Below are positions 23,504 to 33,003 of a DNA stretch of 64,000 nucleotides, piece by piece. The stretch covers positions 186,001-250,000 of the forward strand of contig JAFZOK010000017.1 in NCBI GenBank assembly GCA_017550655.1. Reading direction: 5' to 3'. The position numbers and the translations under genes were made by a program. Each line of letters begins with the position of its first letter. Position 1 is the first letter of the stretch. Under the pieces are notes generated by a model. The model saw nothing but the letters and a program-made list of their open reading frames with translations, was not told where the DNA came from and ran no database searches. This DNA is from Bacteroidales bacterium (GTDB lineage: Bacteria; Bacteroidota; Bacteroidia; Bacteroidales; UBA932).

Positions 23504-26177
23504 ACATCAGGTAACGCCCGAGGGTGTTGTTTCTGGTATCCTGCCAGTAGTTCTCGGCATTGGTTCTGGAAATGGACCTGTTGGATTTCAGAATGTCGTA
23601 AACCTTAACCTTTGCAGTCATCCTTTTCCTTAGGAAAGTCTTTGAAACGGAGGCGTTCCAGATGGTCTGGGACTTTCCGTAACCCTCTGAATATCCGATG
23701 AAAAAGCGATGGGTCACATCGGATGATATATTCCAGGTTTTGTTTATGGTCCAGTTGAGGGAACCGTTTAGACGGTTGGTCCACAGGGACAGGTTCTCCA
23801 GAGACTCTGAAGAATACCAGGTCCTCCTGTAGGAGAGAACCAGTGCTGCCGTGGCCTCGAAATCATCCAGACGGTAACTCAGGCGGTTGCTCAGGCCCAG
23901 GTTGAGGTTTGTGGTAGTGTTTTCCTCAAACTGGGAATTCACGTTCAGGTAGCTGATGCCGTTATTCAGCGCAGACCTTGTCCATAGGTTCCAGTAGAAA
24001 TCTGTGTTAGGGATACGGTAGTTGTACATCACCCTCAGGTCCATATTGTAAATTCCCTTGTCGGAATTTATGTACTGCCGCATCTGGACTCCGTCTGAGG
24101 TATAGGTTTTCCGGTTGATTATGCTGTTTGTTGTGTACCTTCCACGGAATGTTACGCTAAACCAGCGGTAGCGGTTACGCTTGCCCGTACGGTATTCTGT
24201 GTCAAGGTTGTGCGTAAAGGAAGGATTCAGGCGGTCGTTTCCCTCCTGGATAACAAGAGGATTTGAATTGTCCTTGAGCGGCAGAAGCTGGTTGAGGGAA
24301 GGCTGGGATGTGGTTCCCCGATAAGTTATTCTAAGGAATCTGCTGCCGTCGAACCGGTGGATGAACCTTGCCGTTGGAGCAATGTTGTAGACAGTGTAGG
24401 AAGTGTCCCGTCCGCGGCCCGTGCTCTTTGTGGTGGATGGCTGTAGTGAGGCCCCGAGCATAAAGTTGTAGCGCTTTTCCTGCTTGCGGAAACTCATCTC
24501 GTAGCGTCTGGTTGTAAACCATCCCTTGTAGTCTCTTGTCATATCCTCATCCGGGAGGTCATACTTTCCGGTTTCCGCATCAAAATCAAATGTATTCCTC
24601 AGCGTGGTTGAGCGGCTCTTTGCGCTGCGGTGGGCAAACTGAAGGAAATAGTTGCGGCCAAGAGGCTCTGTGTAAGTCATATACACCGCATAACCGTTGC
24701 TGGTGTTCTTGCGGTGATAGAACTGGTCCACGTCTTTTGTGCGGCTGATTTCCCCGTTCTTGAAATAGAAAGTGTTGGAACGGTTGGTCCCGTCCGCGGT
24801 GTTATTGGAGAAATTATAGTTCAGCACCAGGGCCATGGTTCTGCCCGGTTTTCCGAGCCTCTGCCTCCAGACAAATGTCACGCCCCCTTTAGCGGAAGAA
24901 TTGTCACCGAATGAAGAGCTTGTTCCCCTGTTGGTGGAATCGGCGTTCCTGAGGGTGGAAAAATTGCGCCCCCGGGAAAAATCCCCGCCCCCTATCTGAA
25001 TGTTCGGTTTAAGGGTGAAGGACGTGTTTTCGCTCGGCGAATAGACAGTCTCGCTGTTGAAGCGGTGACCGTGTGTCTTGTTCCGGTTGGAATTGCGGGA
25101 ATGGCTGTACTGGGTAACTTCATCGCTGAGGCTGGAGACCCTGTCTACAGTCTGCTCGATTATCTGGTCAGAGGTGGAATAGAGGTAACTGTTCTGCGTC
25201 TTGATCTTTTTATTCTTGCTCTCGTAGTTATAGTTTGCTCCGCCCATCTTGCTGGCTGTCACTCCGTTGCCGGTTGCGGTATTGCCTACAAGAGAGGTAA
25301 GCATATCCATTGCCATATCCCGGAATCCTGCATTGTTGGTGTTGTTGGCATTGCCTATGACGCTTAACTGGGATGTGTTTGTGAAACGGCCTGCAAGAAG
25401 GGCTCCCTCATATCGCCTGTTTGAGCCGTAGCCGCCGCCGAGATTGCCGAACCAGTTGTCGAAAATGCCGTTTTTCAGGCTCAGGTCCAGGACGGTTTCC
25501 TCCTCGCCGTCATCTATGCCGGTAAAGCGGGCCTCGTCGCTCTGACGGTCAAGAAGCCGGATTTTCTCAACGATTTTGGCAGGAATATTCTTGGAGGCAA
25601 GGGTAGGATCGTCCATGAAGAACGTTTTTCCGTCTATCATTATCTTCTTGACTTCCTTGCCGTCCGCATAGATTTTCCCGTCCTCTATCTCAACTCCCGG
25701 AAGTTTCTTTATGAGCTCCTCAAGCATGTCCGCCTCCTCCACCTTGAAGGAGGAAGCGTTGAACTCAATGGTATCCTGCTTGACCAGCATCTGGTTTCCG
25801 GTAGCGCTTACCGTTATGGAAGACAGCTGGTTGGCGGATGCAAGATAGACGGTTCCCATATCGTTTGCCCCTCTTTTAACATCCACCGTGGCCGTATAGG
25901 TCCTGTAGCCTACATAGTCTATCCTTGCCTCCGCCCTTCCGACAGGGACTCTCTGAATAACCGCAGTTCCGGTTGAATCAGTCTGGGCAAAACGCTTTGG
26001 GTTTGCTTCTCCTATGTACTTGACACTGAACAATGCAGCCTCCACGGGAGCTTTTGTGGCACTGTCCAGAACAATGACTTTGAGAGTGTTCTGGGCATAA
26101 AGAACATGTCCCCCGCTGCTCATAGTGAGCAAGACGAGGGAGATGATCATAATCCCGATGGAATAAAGGCGCTTCAC
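23475..26177 (-). CDS. Outer-membrane beta-barrel protein (TonB-receptor-like), paralog 1
   Basis: About 900 residues from GTG 26177, which follows the upstream stop as TAA-A-GTG and begins MKRLYSIGIMIISLVLL, a good signal peptide; the longest frame (from 26279) has a spurious N-terminus. A carboxypeptidase-regulatory-like beta-sandwich (KVIVLDSATKAPVEAALFSVKYIGEA) is followed by a plug (LPGVEIEDGKIYADGKEVKKIMIDGKTFF) and a long barrel ending YLMFTLLYRFGI, the aromatic end expected for BAM insertion. It resembles the outer-membrane barrel family 3 proteins of Bacteroidota. Ligand unknown. Confidence 0.88.
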   Translation of the reverse strand: MKRLYSIGIMIISLVLLTMSSGGHVLYAQNTLKVIVLDSATKAPVEAALFSVKYIGEANPKRFAQTDSTGTAVIQRVPVGRAEARIDYVGYRTYTATVDVKRGANDMGTVYLASANQLSSITVSATGNQMLVKQDTIEFNASSFKVEEADMLEELIKKLPGVEIEDGKIYADGKEVKKIMIDGKTFFMDDPTLASKNIPAKIVEKIRLLDRQSDEARFTGIDDGEEETVLDLSLKNGIFDNWFGNLGGGYGSNRRYEGALLAGRFTNTSQLSVIGNANNTNNAGFRDMAMDMLTSLVGNTATGNGVTASKMGGANYNYESKNKKIKTQNSYLYSTSDQIIEQTVDRVSSLSDEVTQYSHSRNSNRNKTHGHRFNSETVYSPSENTSFTLKPNIQIGGGDFSRGRNFSTLRNADSTNRGTSSSFGDNSSAKGGVTFVWRQRLGKPGRTMALVLNYNFSNNTADGTNRSNTFYFKNGEISRTKDVDQFYHRKNTSNGYAVYMTYTEPLGRNYFLQFAHRSAKSRSTTLRNTFDFDAETGKYDLPDEDMTRDYKGWFTTRRYEMSFRKQEKRYNFMLGASLQPSTTKSTGRGRDTSYTVYNIAPTARFIHRFDGSRFLRITYRGTTSQPSLNQLLPLKDNSNPLVIQEGNDRLNPSFTHNLDTEYRTGKRNRYRWFSVTFRGRYTTNSIINRKTYTSDGVQMRQYINSDKGIYNMDLRVMYNYRIPNTDFYWNLWTRSALNNGISYLNVNSQFEENTTTNLNLGLSNRLSYRLDDFEATAALVLSYRRTWYSSESLENLSLWTNRLNGSLNWTINKTWNISSDVTHRFFIGYSEGYGKSQTIWNASVSKTFLRKRMTAKVKVYDILKSNRSISRTNAENYWQDTRNNTLGRYLMFTLLYRFGI

Positions 26178-26178
26178 T

Positions 26179-29031
26179 TTATCTTCTTCTTCCGCCGAAT
26201 CCGCCAGGTCCGCCTCCTGGAGGAGGTCCCATAAATCCGCCTCTGCGGTTGCCACCCTCACGCATGCTTCTGCCGCCAAAGCTTCCGAAGCGGTAGGTCA
26301 AGGTGAACATCACATAGCGGCCGAGGGTATTGTTGGTCACGTCTTCAAAGTAATTCTCGGAAGTGGTCCTGTATGTATTGCGGGACTTGTTGAGAATATC
26401 GTAAACCCTTACCTTGAAGGTGAATGCGTTTCTGTAGAAGGTCTTGGAGATTTCTCCGTTCCATATAGTCTGAGGATCTCCGAAACCGGCAGAATATCCC
26501 TTGTAGAACCTGTAGTTAATGTCCGTGGTAATGTTGAAGGTCTTGAGGAATGTCCAGTTGATGCTAGCGTTAAGACGGTTATTCCAGGTCCTTACATTAT
26601 CCATAGTCTTTACGCTGTACCAGGCGTTGCGGAAACCTGTTCCGCCGCCTATCCTTGCCTCAAAGTTGTCCAGACGGTAGGTTATATTACCCATCAGGTT
26701 AATGTTGAGATTCTTGGTCTCGTTCTCAACATAGTCTCCCTCGGAAGCCACATAGCTGATTCCGTTGCCGTAACTCATTCTTGACATCACATTGACGGAG
26801 AAGTCGCTCTTTGCAATCTTGGAGTTGAAGAACAGTCCGCCGGAAACATTGTAAATTCCCTTGTCTGAATTCACATAGCGGCTATGGCGCACACCGTCAG
26901 AAGTATACCTCATCTGGTTGATGATGCTCTTGGTGGTGTACTGCAACTCAACATTCGCGCGCAAGAAAGTGAATGTGGCGCGGTTGGAAGAATTAAACTC
27001 TCCGCCCACACGGTGGGAGAAAGAAGGATTCAGCTTGTCGTTACCTTCCTGCACATAAAGAGGGTTGGAGTTATCCGGAATAGGAAGCATCTGGTTAAGA
27101 GTCGGCTGGCTTGTCCTTCCCCAGTAATAAACTCTCAGGAACTTCTCCTCGCTGATCCTGTAGTCCAGTCTTGCAGACGGTGCAAAATTCGTCACCGAGT
27201 AAGAAGTGTCCCTGCCTCTTCCGATGCTGGTGGTCTTGGCAGGAGTTGCGCTCAGGCCGAACATGAAGTTGTATTTCTCCTCCTGCTTCCTGAGGGCAAG
27301 TTCTATCCTCTGGGTCTGGAAATTACCCATATAGCTGCTGGAGTACTCCTCGTTCTTTATAGAATAGGTATCGGTTACAGGATCGTAGTCGTTGGTATTC
27401 TTTACCGTGTTGGAGTGGTTGCGGCTGTAACGGTAGGATGTCTGGATGAAGTAGTTCTTTCCAAGAGGCTCCGTGTAGGAGAAGTTGATTCCGAACTGGT
27501 TAGACCTCTGGTTCTGGTGAAATTTCTGGTTTATACCCTCTGTGCTTGAAAGCACTCCGCCGGTAAAGTAGTTAGTCTCGGAGATGTTGAAAGCGTCTGA
27601 AGAGTTGTTGGAGAAACTGTAGTTGAACCTCAGGGTCATCGTTCTTCCCGGTTTCCACAGCCTCTGTCTCCACATTGCGCTTCCGCCTGCCTGGAAGGAG
27701 TGGTTGTCTCCGAAATTGGAGCTGAATCCACGGTTGGTGGAATCTCCGCCTCTCAGAGTGTAGAAATTATTTCTGGAATCGAAATCTCCGTTACCTACCC
27801 TTAAATAAGGACGGAAAATGAAGGATGTTGCGTCTGTAGGGTTGTACTCTATCTCGCTGTCGAACCTGTGGCCGTGAGCTACCGTGTTCTGCTTTCCGTC
27901 ATTCCAGTTCTTCTGCTCAAGAGTCTCGGAAAGCATCGTGGTCCTGTCTTTTGTCTCGAGAACATCCTTGTCTGTGGTAGAATAGAGATAGCTGGAGTTT
28001 ACCTTCAGTTTCTTGTTGTCTGACTGGTAGTTGATGTTGGATCCTGCCATCTTGCTGGCTGTGATTCCGTTACCTGTCCAGGTGAAGCCACCTCCGCCGC
28101 CGCGGCCGGGACCGCCGCCCATATTCATTCCGCCCATTCCGCCGCCGGACATCATCACGCTCATCATTGAGCCTGCCATATCGTTGAATCCGCGGTTATT
28201 GGTGTTGTTGGCGTTGCCGAGCAGGCTTATCTGAAGGTTCTTGGTAAATCTTCCCACCATGAAGGAACCCTCGTATCTCTTGTCCGTACCGTAGCCGCCA
28301 CCCATGTTTCCTATCCATCCTTCTGCCATTCCCTTCTTGAGACTGAGGTCAAGAACTGTCTCTTCTTCACCGTCGTCAATTCCGGTGAAGCGGGCCTCGT
28401 CGCTCTTTCTCTCTACCACCTTCACCTTCTCAATGATCTTGGCTGGCAGGTTCTTGGAAGCCAGCTGAGGGTCATCCATGAAGAAGACCTTGCCGTCTAT
28501 CATGATCTTGTTGATGGTCTTTCCGTTGGCGGTGATGGTTCCGTCAGAATCTATCTCCACGCCAGGGAGCTTCTTGAGAAGTTCCTCCAGCATATCGGTC
28601 TCGTTGGTCTTGAATGAAGAAGCATTGTATTCTATGGTATCCTTCTTGACCACCATCTGGTTTCCGGCTGCCGTAACCACAATTCCCTTCAAGGTATTCT
28701 GGCCGTTCAGGTAAACGGTACCCATATCGTTTGCTCCCCTGTGAACGTCGAATACCTGGGTGTGCTGGCGGTAGCCCACGCACTCGATAAGCACGTTCGC
28801 CCTTCCTACGGGGGCGGTCTTGATGATTGCCACTCCGGTGGAATCTGTCAGTGCATAACGCTTTGCCTGAGTCTCGCCGATGTACTTGATGCTCATTGTG
28901 GCAAATTCGACAGGCGTGTGGGAAGCACTGTCCAGAACCATGACTTTCAGAGAGTTCTGAGAATACGCCTTGTTCTGGCCCATGAAAAACAGAACCAAAG
29001 CAAGGGAAAGGAATAAATATGTCTTCTTCAT
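26179..29031 (-). CDS. Outer-membrane beta-barrel protein, paralog 2, with Gly/Arg-rich C-terminal tail
   Basis: 950 residues from ATG 29031 (MKKTYLFLSLALVLFFMGQ signal). Domain order matches paralog 1 and many segments are near-identical (SDEARFTGIDDGEEETVLDLSLK; NMGGGYGTDKRYEG). Two additions set it apart: a Gly/Met-rich insertion in the early barrel (MMSGGGMGGMNMGGG) and a ~35-residue RGG-like tail after the last barrel strand (RFGSFGGRSMREGGNRRGGF and on to GGRRR), so the protein does not end at the terminal aromatic strand. The stop is 1 bp before the GTG of paralog 1, indicating translational coupling. Confidence 0.88.
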   Translation of the reverse strand: MKKTYLFLSLALVLFFMGQNKAYSQNSLKVMVLDSASHTPVEFATMSIKYIGETQAKRYALTDSTGVAIIKTAPVGRANVLIECVGYRQHTQVFDVHRGANDMGTVYLNGQNTLKGIVVTAAGNQMVVKKDTIEYNASSFKTNETDMLEELLKKLPGVEIDSDGTITANGKTINKIMIDGKVFFMDDPQLASKNLPAKIIEKVKVVERKSDEARFTGIDDGEEETVLDLSLKKGMAEGWIGNMGGGYGTDKRYEGSFMVGRFTKNLQISLLGNANNTNNRGFNDMAGSMMSVMMSGGGMGGMNMGGGPGRGGGGGFTWTGNGITASKMAGSNINYQSDNKKLKVNSSYLYSTTDKDVLETKDRTTMLSETLEQKNWNDGKQNTVAHGHRFDSEIEYNPTDATSFIFRPYLRVGNGDFDSRNNFYTLRGGDSTNRGFSSNFGDNHSFQAGGSAMWRQRLWKPGRTMTLRFNYSFSNNSSDAFNISETNYFTGGVLSSTEGINQKFHQNQRSNQFGINFSYTEPLGKNYFIQTSYRYSRNHSNTVKNTNDYDPVTDTYSIKNEEYSSSYMGNFQTQRIELALRKQEEKYNFMFGLSATPAKTTSIGRGRDTSYSVTNFAPSARLDYRISEEKFLRVYYWGRTSQPTLNQMLPIPDNSNPLYVQEGNDKLNPSFSHRVGGEFNSSNRATFTFLRANVELQYTTKSIINQMRYTSDGVRHSRYVNSDKGIYNVSGGLFFNSKIAKSDFSVNVMSRMSYGNGISYVASEGDYVENETKNLNINLMGNITYRLDNFEARIGGGTGFRNAWYSVKTMDNVRTWNNRLNASINWTFLKTFNITTDINYRFYKGYSAGFGDPQTIWNGEISKTFYRNAFTFKVRVYDILNKSRNTYRTTSENYFEDVTNNTLGRYVMFTLTYRFGSFGGRSMREGGNRRGGFMGPPPGGGPGGFGGRRR

Positions 29032-29069
29032 AAAAATCAATTTTCAAACGTTTAGACGGAGATTGAAGG

Positions 29070-29077
29070 CAAAAGTA
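29070..29077 (-). promoter_or_regulatory. -7 element TACTTTTG for the two-barrel operon
   Basis: Exact TAnnTTTG on the minus strand, ~39 bp upstream of ATG 29031, just inside the end of the ruvC intergenic gap. Confidence 0.45.
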
Positions 29078-29080
29078 AAA

Positions 29081-29770
29081 TTAGTGGTTTTTCGAACTTT
29101 TGACACTTCTTATTGTCCGCGATGGATTCGATTTGACAAAGTCCCCCCAGCTTGACTTGTGACCTGCGCTGCGTATATTCTCTGCCCCGGCTTTACCAAC
29201 CCTGCGGCTCATGGCCGAGCCCTTTTTGGATGATGATGCGGAAAGGCGGGTGCGGATATCCTCTGTCTGGGCCTTAGAAGTAAGGGATCCCTGGCTGAGA
29301 TGGTGGCAGAGGGCGATGGCCACGGCATCCGTTGCGTCCAGGTACTTGACATCGCAGGTGAAGGCAAGGACGCTCTGCACCATTGCACTGACCTGTTCCT
29401 TGGAAGCGGAACCCTTGCCGGTTACGGCCAACTTGACGCTTGTAGGAGCATATTCATAAATAGGAATGTCCTTCAGCAGGGCGGCTGCGATGGCCGCTCC
29501 CTGGGCCCTTCCCAGCTTGAGCATTGTCTGGGGATTCTTGCCGTAGAACGGAGCCTCGATGGCCATTTCGTCCGGCCGGTATTTTCTGATAAGCTTCGAG
29601 ATTTCAGAGAGAATCCTCTGAAGAACAAGGAAATGTGTCTCTTCCTTCTTGAGGTTGACCACTCCCAGTTCCTTGAGACGGGCCTTGCGTCCAGATACGG
29701 AAATGACCCCGAAACCGAGAATTCTGGTTCCAGGGTCAATTCCCAATATCACTTTCTGGTCCGCCATCAA
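29081..29770 (-). CDS. ruvC: Crossover junction endodeoxyribonuclease RuvC
   Basis: 229 residues (ATG 29770 or 29767). The catalytic carboxylates are recognisable: D12 in GIDPGTR, E72 in AIEAPFYGKN, D145 and D148 in YLDATDAVAIALCH. The enzyme resolves Holliday junctions with RuvAB. The last ~65 residues form a Ser/Lys/Arg-rich extension (SSSKKGSAMSRRVGKAG) beyond the ~170-residue core. It begins 6 bp after serS on the same strand. Confidence 0.93.
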   Translation of the reverse strand: MMADQKVILGIDPGTRILGFGVISVSGRKARLKELGVVNLKKEETHFLVLQRILSEISKLIRKYRPDEMAIEAPFYGKNPQTMLKLGRAQGAAIAAALLKDIPIYEYAPTSVKLAVTGKGSASKEQVSAMVQSVLAFTCDVKYLDATDAVAIALCHHLSQGSLTSKAQTEDIRTRLSASSSKKGSAMSRRVGKAGAENIRSAGHKSSWGDFVKSNPSRTIRSVKSSKNH

Positions 29771-29776
29771 TACTCC

Positions 29777-31051
29777 TTAATCTATATAGTCAAATCCCGT
29801 GTAAGGTCTCAGGCAGTCCGGTACCCGGATCCTGCCGTCCTCCATCTGGTTATCCTCCAAAATGGATGCCAGGATTCTAGGCAGAGCCAGTGAACTTCCG
29901 TTAAGGGTATGGGCAAGACGGATCTTACCGTCATCGTCCTTGAAGCGGAGCTTCATGCGGTTTGCCTGATAAGTTTCGAAGTTGGAAACTGAACTTACCT
30001 CCAGCCAACGACCCTGGGCCTGGCTGTAAACCTCAAAGTCGTAGGTAATCGCAGAGGTGAAGCTCATGTCTCCTCCGCAGAGGCGGAGAATTCTGTAAGG
30101 CAGGCCGAGTTCCTGGACAAGGCTCTCCACGTGGGCAACCATTCCGTCCAGAGCCTTGTAGGACTCTTCCGGAAGGGCGAGCTGGACGATTTCCACCTTG
30201 TCGAACTGGTGCAGGCGGTTCAGGCCCCTTACGTCCTTGCCGTAAGATCCGGCCTCGCGCCTGAAGCACTGTGTATAGGCGGTCATCTTGATCGGGAAGT
30301 TCTTCTTTGGAACTATGCAGTCCCTGTAGATGTTGGTTACAGGAACCTCAGCGGTAGGAATCATATAGAACTTGTCCAGACCTATATAATACATCTGCTC
30401 TCCCTTGTCAGGCAGCTGGCCTGTGGCAAATGCGGAATCCTCGTTTACAACTAGCGGCGGCTGCACCTCGAGGTATCCGGCCTTGGTGTTGCGGTCCAGG
30501 AAGTAGGCAATCAGAGCCCTCTGGATCTTGGCACCCTTGCCGATGTAAACCGGGAATCCGGCTCCGGTAAGCTTTACTCCAAGGTCAAAGTCTATGATAC
30601 CCAAATCCTTGGCGAGCTCCCAGTGAGGCTTGGCGTTTGGAGGAAGGACTGCCTTGTGTCCGCCTTCCTTAACCACAACGTTGTCTTCTGCGGTCTTTCC
30701 ATGGGGAACAATGCTGCAAGGAAGATTCGGCAGGAGGACCAGTTTCTCGTTCTGCTCTTTCTGGAGACTGTCAAGCTGCTGCTGAAGGGCTGCAGAAGCG
30801 TTTTTCAGCTCGGCGACCTCTTTCTTTGCGGCTTCTGCCTCTTCTCTCTTTCCCTCTTTCATCAGGAAGCCGATGCTCTTGGCTGCCTGGTTCTGGCGGG
30901 AGAGGTTGGCATCCAGCTGAGTCTGGATGCTGCGTCTCTGAGAGTCTATATCCAGGATATCGGCGACAATCTGCTTTGCGTCGAAATTCTTAACCGCAAG
31001 CCTTTCTACCACGAAATCCGGCTGCTGGCGCAATAATTTAAGTTCTAGCAT
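29777..31051 (-). CDS. serS: Seryl-tRNA synthetase
   Basis: 424 residues. A long N-terminal coiled-coil arm (residues ~30-105) precedes a class II core with motif 2 CFRREAGSYGKDVRGLNRLHQF and motif 3 LNGSSLALPRILASILEDNQ. Charges tRNA(Ser) with serine. The gene lies after the rpmA terminator and is probably co-transcribed with ruvC. Confidence 0.97.
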   Translation of the reverse strand: MLELKLLRQQPDFVVERLAVKNFDAKQIVADILDIDSQRRSIQTQLDANLSRQNQAAKSIGFLMKEGKREEAEAAKKEVAELKNASAALQQQLDSLQKEQNEKLVLLPNLPCSIVPHGKTAEDNVVVKEGGHKAVLPPNAKPHWELAKDLGIIDFDLGVKLTGAGFPVYIGKGAKIQRALIAYFLDRNTKAGYLEVQPPLVVNEDSAFATGQLPDKGEQMYYIGLDKFYMIPTAEVPVTNIYRDCIVPKKNFPIKMTAYTQCFRREAGSYGKDVRGLNRLHQFDKVEIVQLALPEESYKALDGMVAHVESLVQELGLPYRILRLCGGDMSFTSAITYDFEVYSQAQGRWLEVSSVSNFETYQANRMKLRFKDDDGKIRLAHTLNGSSLALPRILASILEDNQMEDGRIRVPDCLRPYTGFDYID

Positions 31052-31085
31052 AATCGTTTATCGGTTAACTTTTGGTTTCAAAACA

Positions 31086-31114
31086 AAAGGCGCCCTATAA
31101 AGCAAAGGGCGCCT
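31086..31114 (-). terminator. Intrinsic terminator after rplU-rpmA
   Basis: Perfect arms AAGGCGCCCT (31086-31095) and AGGGCGCCTT (31105-31114); on the minus strand the stem is followed by TTGTTTTG, a moderately T-rich run. Confidence 0.75.
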
Positions 31115-31147
31115 TCTCAGATTTTCTCTATGCGGTAAACCCGGGGA

Positions 31148-31417
31148 TTAGCTCTTTGCCTCTTCCTTAGGAACTACCGATACATAGGACTTGCCTTCTG
31201 ACTTTACCGTGAAGGTTACGATTCCATCCGTCAAAGCGAAAAGAGTATGGTCCTTGCCCATTCCCACGTTCTTGCCCGGATAGTGCTGCGTACCTCTCTG
31301 GCGTACCAGAATGTTGCCGGCCTTGCAAACGGAACCGCCTGAAATCTTCAGGCCGAGTCTTTTGCTCTGTGATTCGCGGCCGTTCTTGGAACTACCTACA
31401 CCTTTCTTGTGTGCCAT
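31148..31417 (-). CDS. rpmA: 50S ribosomal protein L27
   Basis: 89 residues with the diagnostic start [20 protein letters not shown] and [16 protein letters not shown]27 contacts the peptidyl-transferase centre. Follows rplU by 11 bp, the usual pairing. Confidence 0.97.
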   Translation of the reverse strand: MAHKKGVGSSKNGRESQSKRLGLKISGGSVCKAGNILVRQRGTQHYPGKNVGMGKDHTLFALTDGIVTFTVKSEGKSYVSVVPKEEAKS

Positions 31418-31428
31418 AATCTTTTACT

Positions 31429-31737
31429 TTAAGCGATTGATTCAATTTCCAGTCTGGTAAGGTACTGACGGTGTCCGTTCTTCTTGTCGAATCCCTTGTG
31501 GGCGATCTTCTTGAATACGATAACCTTGTTACCCTTAAGGTGCTCAAGCACTTTGGCCTTTACTGCGGCACCCTCAACATACGGAGTTCCGACTGTTACT
31601 GCTCCGTCGTTGTCTGTCAGCAGGACTTTGTCGAAGGTTACGGTAGAGCCTACCTCGTCTGCAAGACGGTGAACGTAGATCTTCTTTCCGGCCTCAACCT
31701 TAAACTGCTGGCCTGCAATGTCTACAATTGCGTACAT
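31429..31737 (-). CDS. rplU: 50S ribosomal protein L21
   Basis: 102 residues from ATG 31737 ([20 protein letters not shown]); the longer frame to 31803 is not family-like. The end [10 protein letters not shown] matches L21. First gene of the rplU-rpmA pair. Confidence 0.97.
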   Translation of the reverse strand: MYAIVDIAGQQFKVEAGKKIYVHRLADEVGSTVTFDKVLLTDNDGAVTVGTPYVEGAAVKAKVLEHLKGNKVIVFKKIAHKGFDKKNGHRQYLTRLEIESIA

Positions 31738-31825
31738 AATTAAAACACATTTTGGTTTTGACAGCAAGCGGCCTGACTTGCAGACTCTTATAAAAAGCTC
31801 CACTGCCTTCTTTCAATTGGGAGGG

Positions 31826-31833
31826 CAAAAGTA
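31826..31833 (-). promoter_or_regulatory. -7 element TACTTTTG upstream of rplU
   Basis: Exact TAnnTTTG on the minus strand; predicted ~80-nt leader before rplU ATG 31737. Divergent with the plus-strand box at 31867-31874. Confidence 0.5.
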
Positions 31834-31866
31834 GTGTATTTAGCAGGAAAAAACAAAATTTTTGAT

Positions 31867-31874
31867 TAAATTTG
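31867..31874 (+). promoter_or_regulatory. -7 element TAAATTTG for the plus-strand operon starting at 31895
   Basis: Exact TAnnTTTG, 20 bp before the ATG; the only good promoter box seen ahead of the eight-gene run 31895-44533. Confidence 0.5.
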
Positions 31875-31894
31875 TTTCCCCTATGCATTGAGAG

Positions 31895-33001
31895 ATGGAG
31901 TATCTGTCGCCATTCGAATATAATGAAATAGTAACCGGGAAGCGGTTCGTAGGCAGGGAAAAGGAGGTTTCCAGGCTCAGGAAGCTGATTTCCTCCCACA
32001 AGAACGCCTTGCTCTACGGTCCGCCGAAAATCGGCAAGAGATCCATCGTGCACAATGCCCTCAAGGGCATGGACCTTGAAAAAGAAGGCATTGCGGTCTG
32101 CAAGTTCGACCTTTTCAACATCCGTCATATAGACAAGCTGCTAAGGCGTCTGGCCCGCAGCGTGGCCCGTACCCTGTTCAGCGAGGAGGAGCAGCAGAAG
32201 GCTTATTCCACCCTGCTGAAGAACATCCCGCTGGACCCGTCATCCAAAGACGCCCTGACAGACAGGCAGATAAAGACGCTTCTGAAATTTCCTCAGTCGG
32301 CCGCCAGGATGAAGGGCGTTCACCTGGTGGTCTATTTCCAGCAATTCCAGGATATTCTTCTGTTCGACAAGCCTATGAAGGTTCTCAATATGCTGGAAGG
32401 AGCGTTCGCCGAGGCAAAAGATGTCTCCTTTATCATTACGGGAGACAAGCGGAACGCTATGTACTCCATATTCGAGGAGATGCATTTCTTCCGCAACCTG
32501 GTGACGGAAATACCGGTTAAGCCGGTTAACAGGAAGGTGTTCGCCGATTTTATCTGCAAATGCTTTGCGGATAACGGCAAGGTATGCTCCCAGAAGGACG
32601 CGCTGCTGATGTTCGACACCCTGGAGGGAGACCCGTGGTACACACAGCATCTGGCGGAGATTTGCTATCTGCTTACGGACAAGGAACTTACGCCGGAGAT
32701 TTTCCAGAGGAGCCTGAGATATCTCCTGAGTATGTACGACTACGAGCTCCACAATACCATCTATGGACTCAGCACCCACCAGCTGCAGCTGATAAGGGCG
32801 ATTCTGGACGGTGAAAGGCGTTTCAGCAAGACTGAAGTGCTTGAAAAATACGGACTTAACTCTTCCGCCAACGTAAACAGGCTGAAGGAAGCTCTGATGA
32901 AAAAGGAAGTGGTGACATTCGTTTCCAAGAACAACATAGAGTTCAACGATTCTCTCCTGAAACTGTGGTTCAGGAACTATTTCTTCAACGACAACAACTG
33001 A
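31895..33001 (+). CDS. AAA/STAND-like ATPase of the archaeal-ATPase type with degenerate Walker B
   Basis: 368 residues. Walker A is GPPKIGKRS near residue 42-50, preceded by FVGREKEVSRLRKLI as in archaeal-type and STAND ATPases. The strand expected to carry Walker B reads HLVVYFQQFQD, without the usual Asp-Glu, so hydrolysis may be weak or absent. The C-terminal ~90 residues form a winged helix (FSKTEVLEKYGLNSSANVNRLKEALMKKEVV). Such proteins are widespread in Bacteroidota, function unknown. The sir2 gene starts 2 bp after its stop. Confidence 0.75.
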   Translation: MEYLSPFEYNEIVTGKRFVGREKEVSRLRKLISSHKNALLYGPPKIGKRSIVHNALKGMDLEKEGIAVCKFDLFNIRHIDKLLRRLARSVARTLFSEEEQQKAYSTLLKNIPLDPSSKDALTDRQIKTLLKFPQSAARMKGVHLVVYFQQFQDILLFDKPMKVLNMLEGAFAEAKDVSFIITGDKRNAMYSIFEEMHFFRNLVTEIPVKPVNRKVFADFICKCFADNGKVCSQKDALLMFDTLEGDPWYTQHLAEICYLLTDKELTPEIFQRSLRYLLSMYDYELHNTIYGLSTHQLQLIRAILDGERRFSKTEVLEKYGLNSSANVNRLKEALMKKEVVTFVSKNNIEFNDSLLKLWFRNYFFNDNN

Positions 33002-33003
33002 TT

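Noticed and set aside
26178..26279. 34-residue N-terminal extension of barrel paralog 1
   Set aside because: It overlaps the coding end of paralog 2 in another frame; the GTG start right after the stop gives a proper signal peptide.
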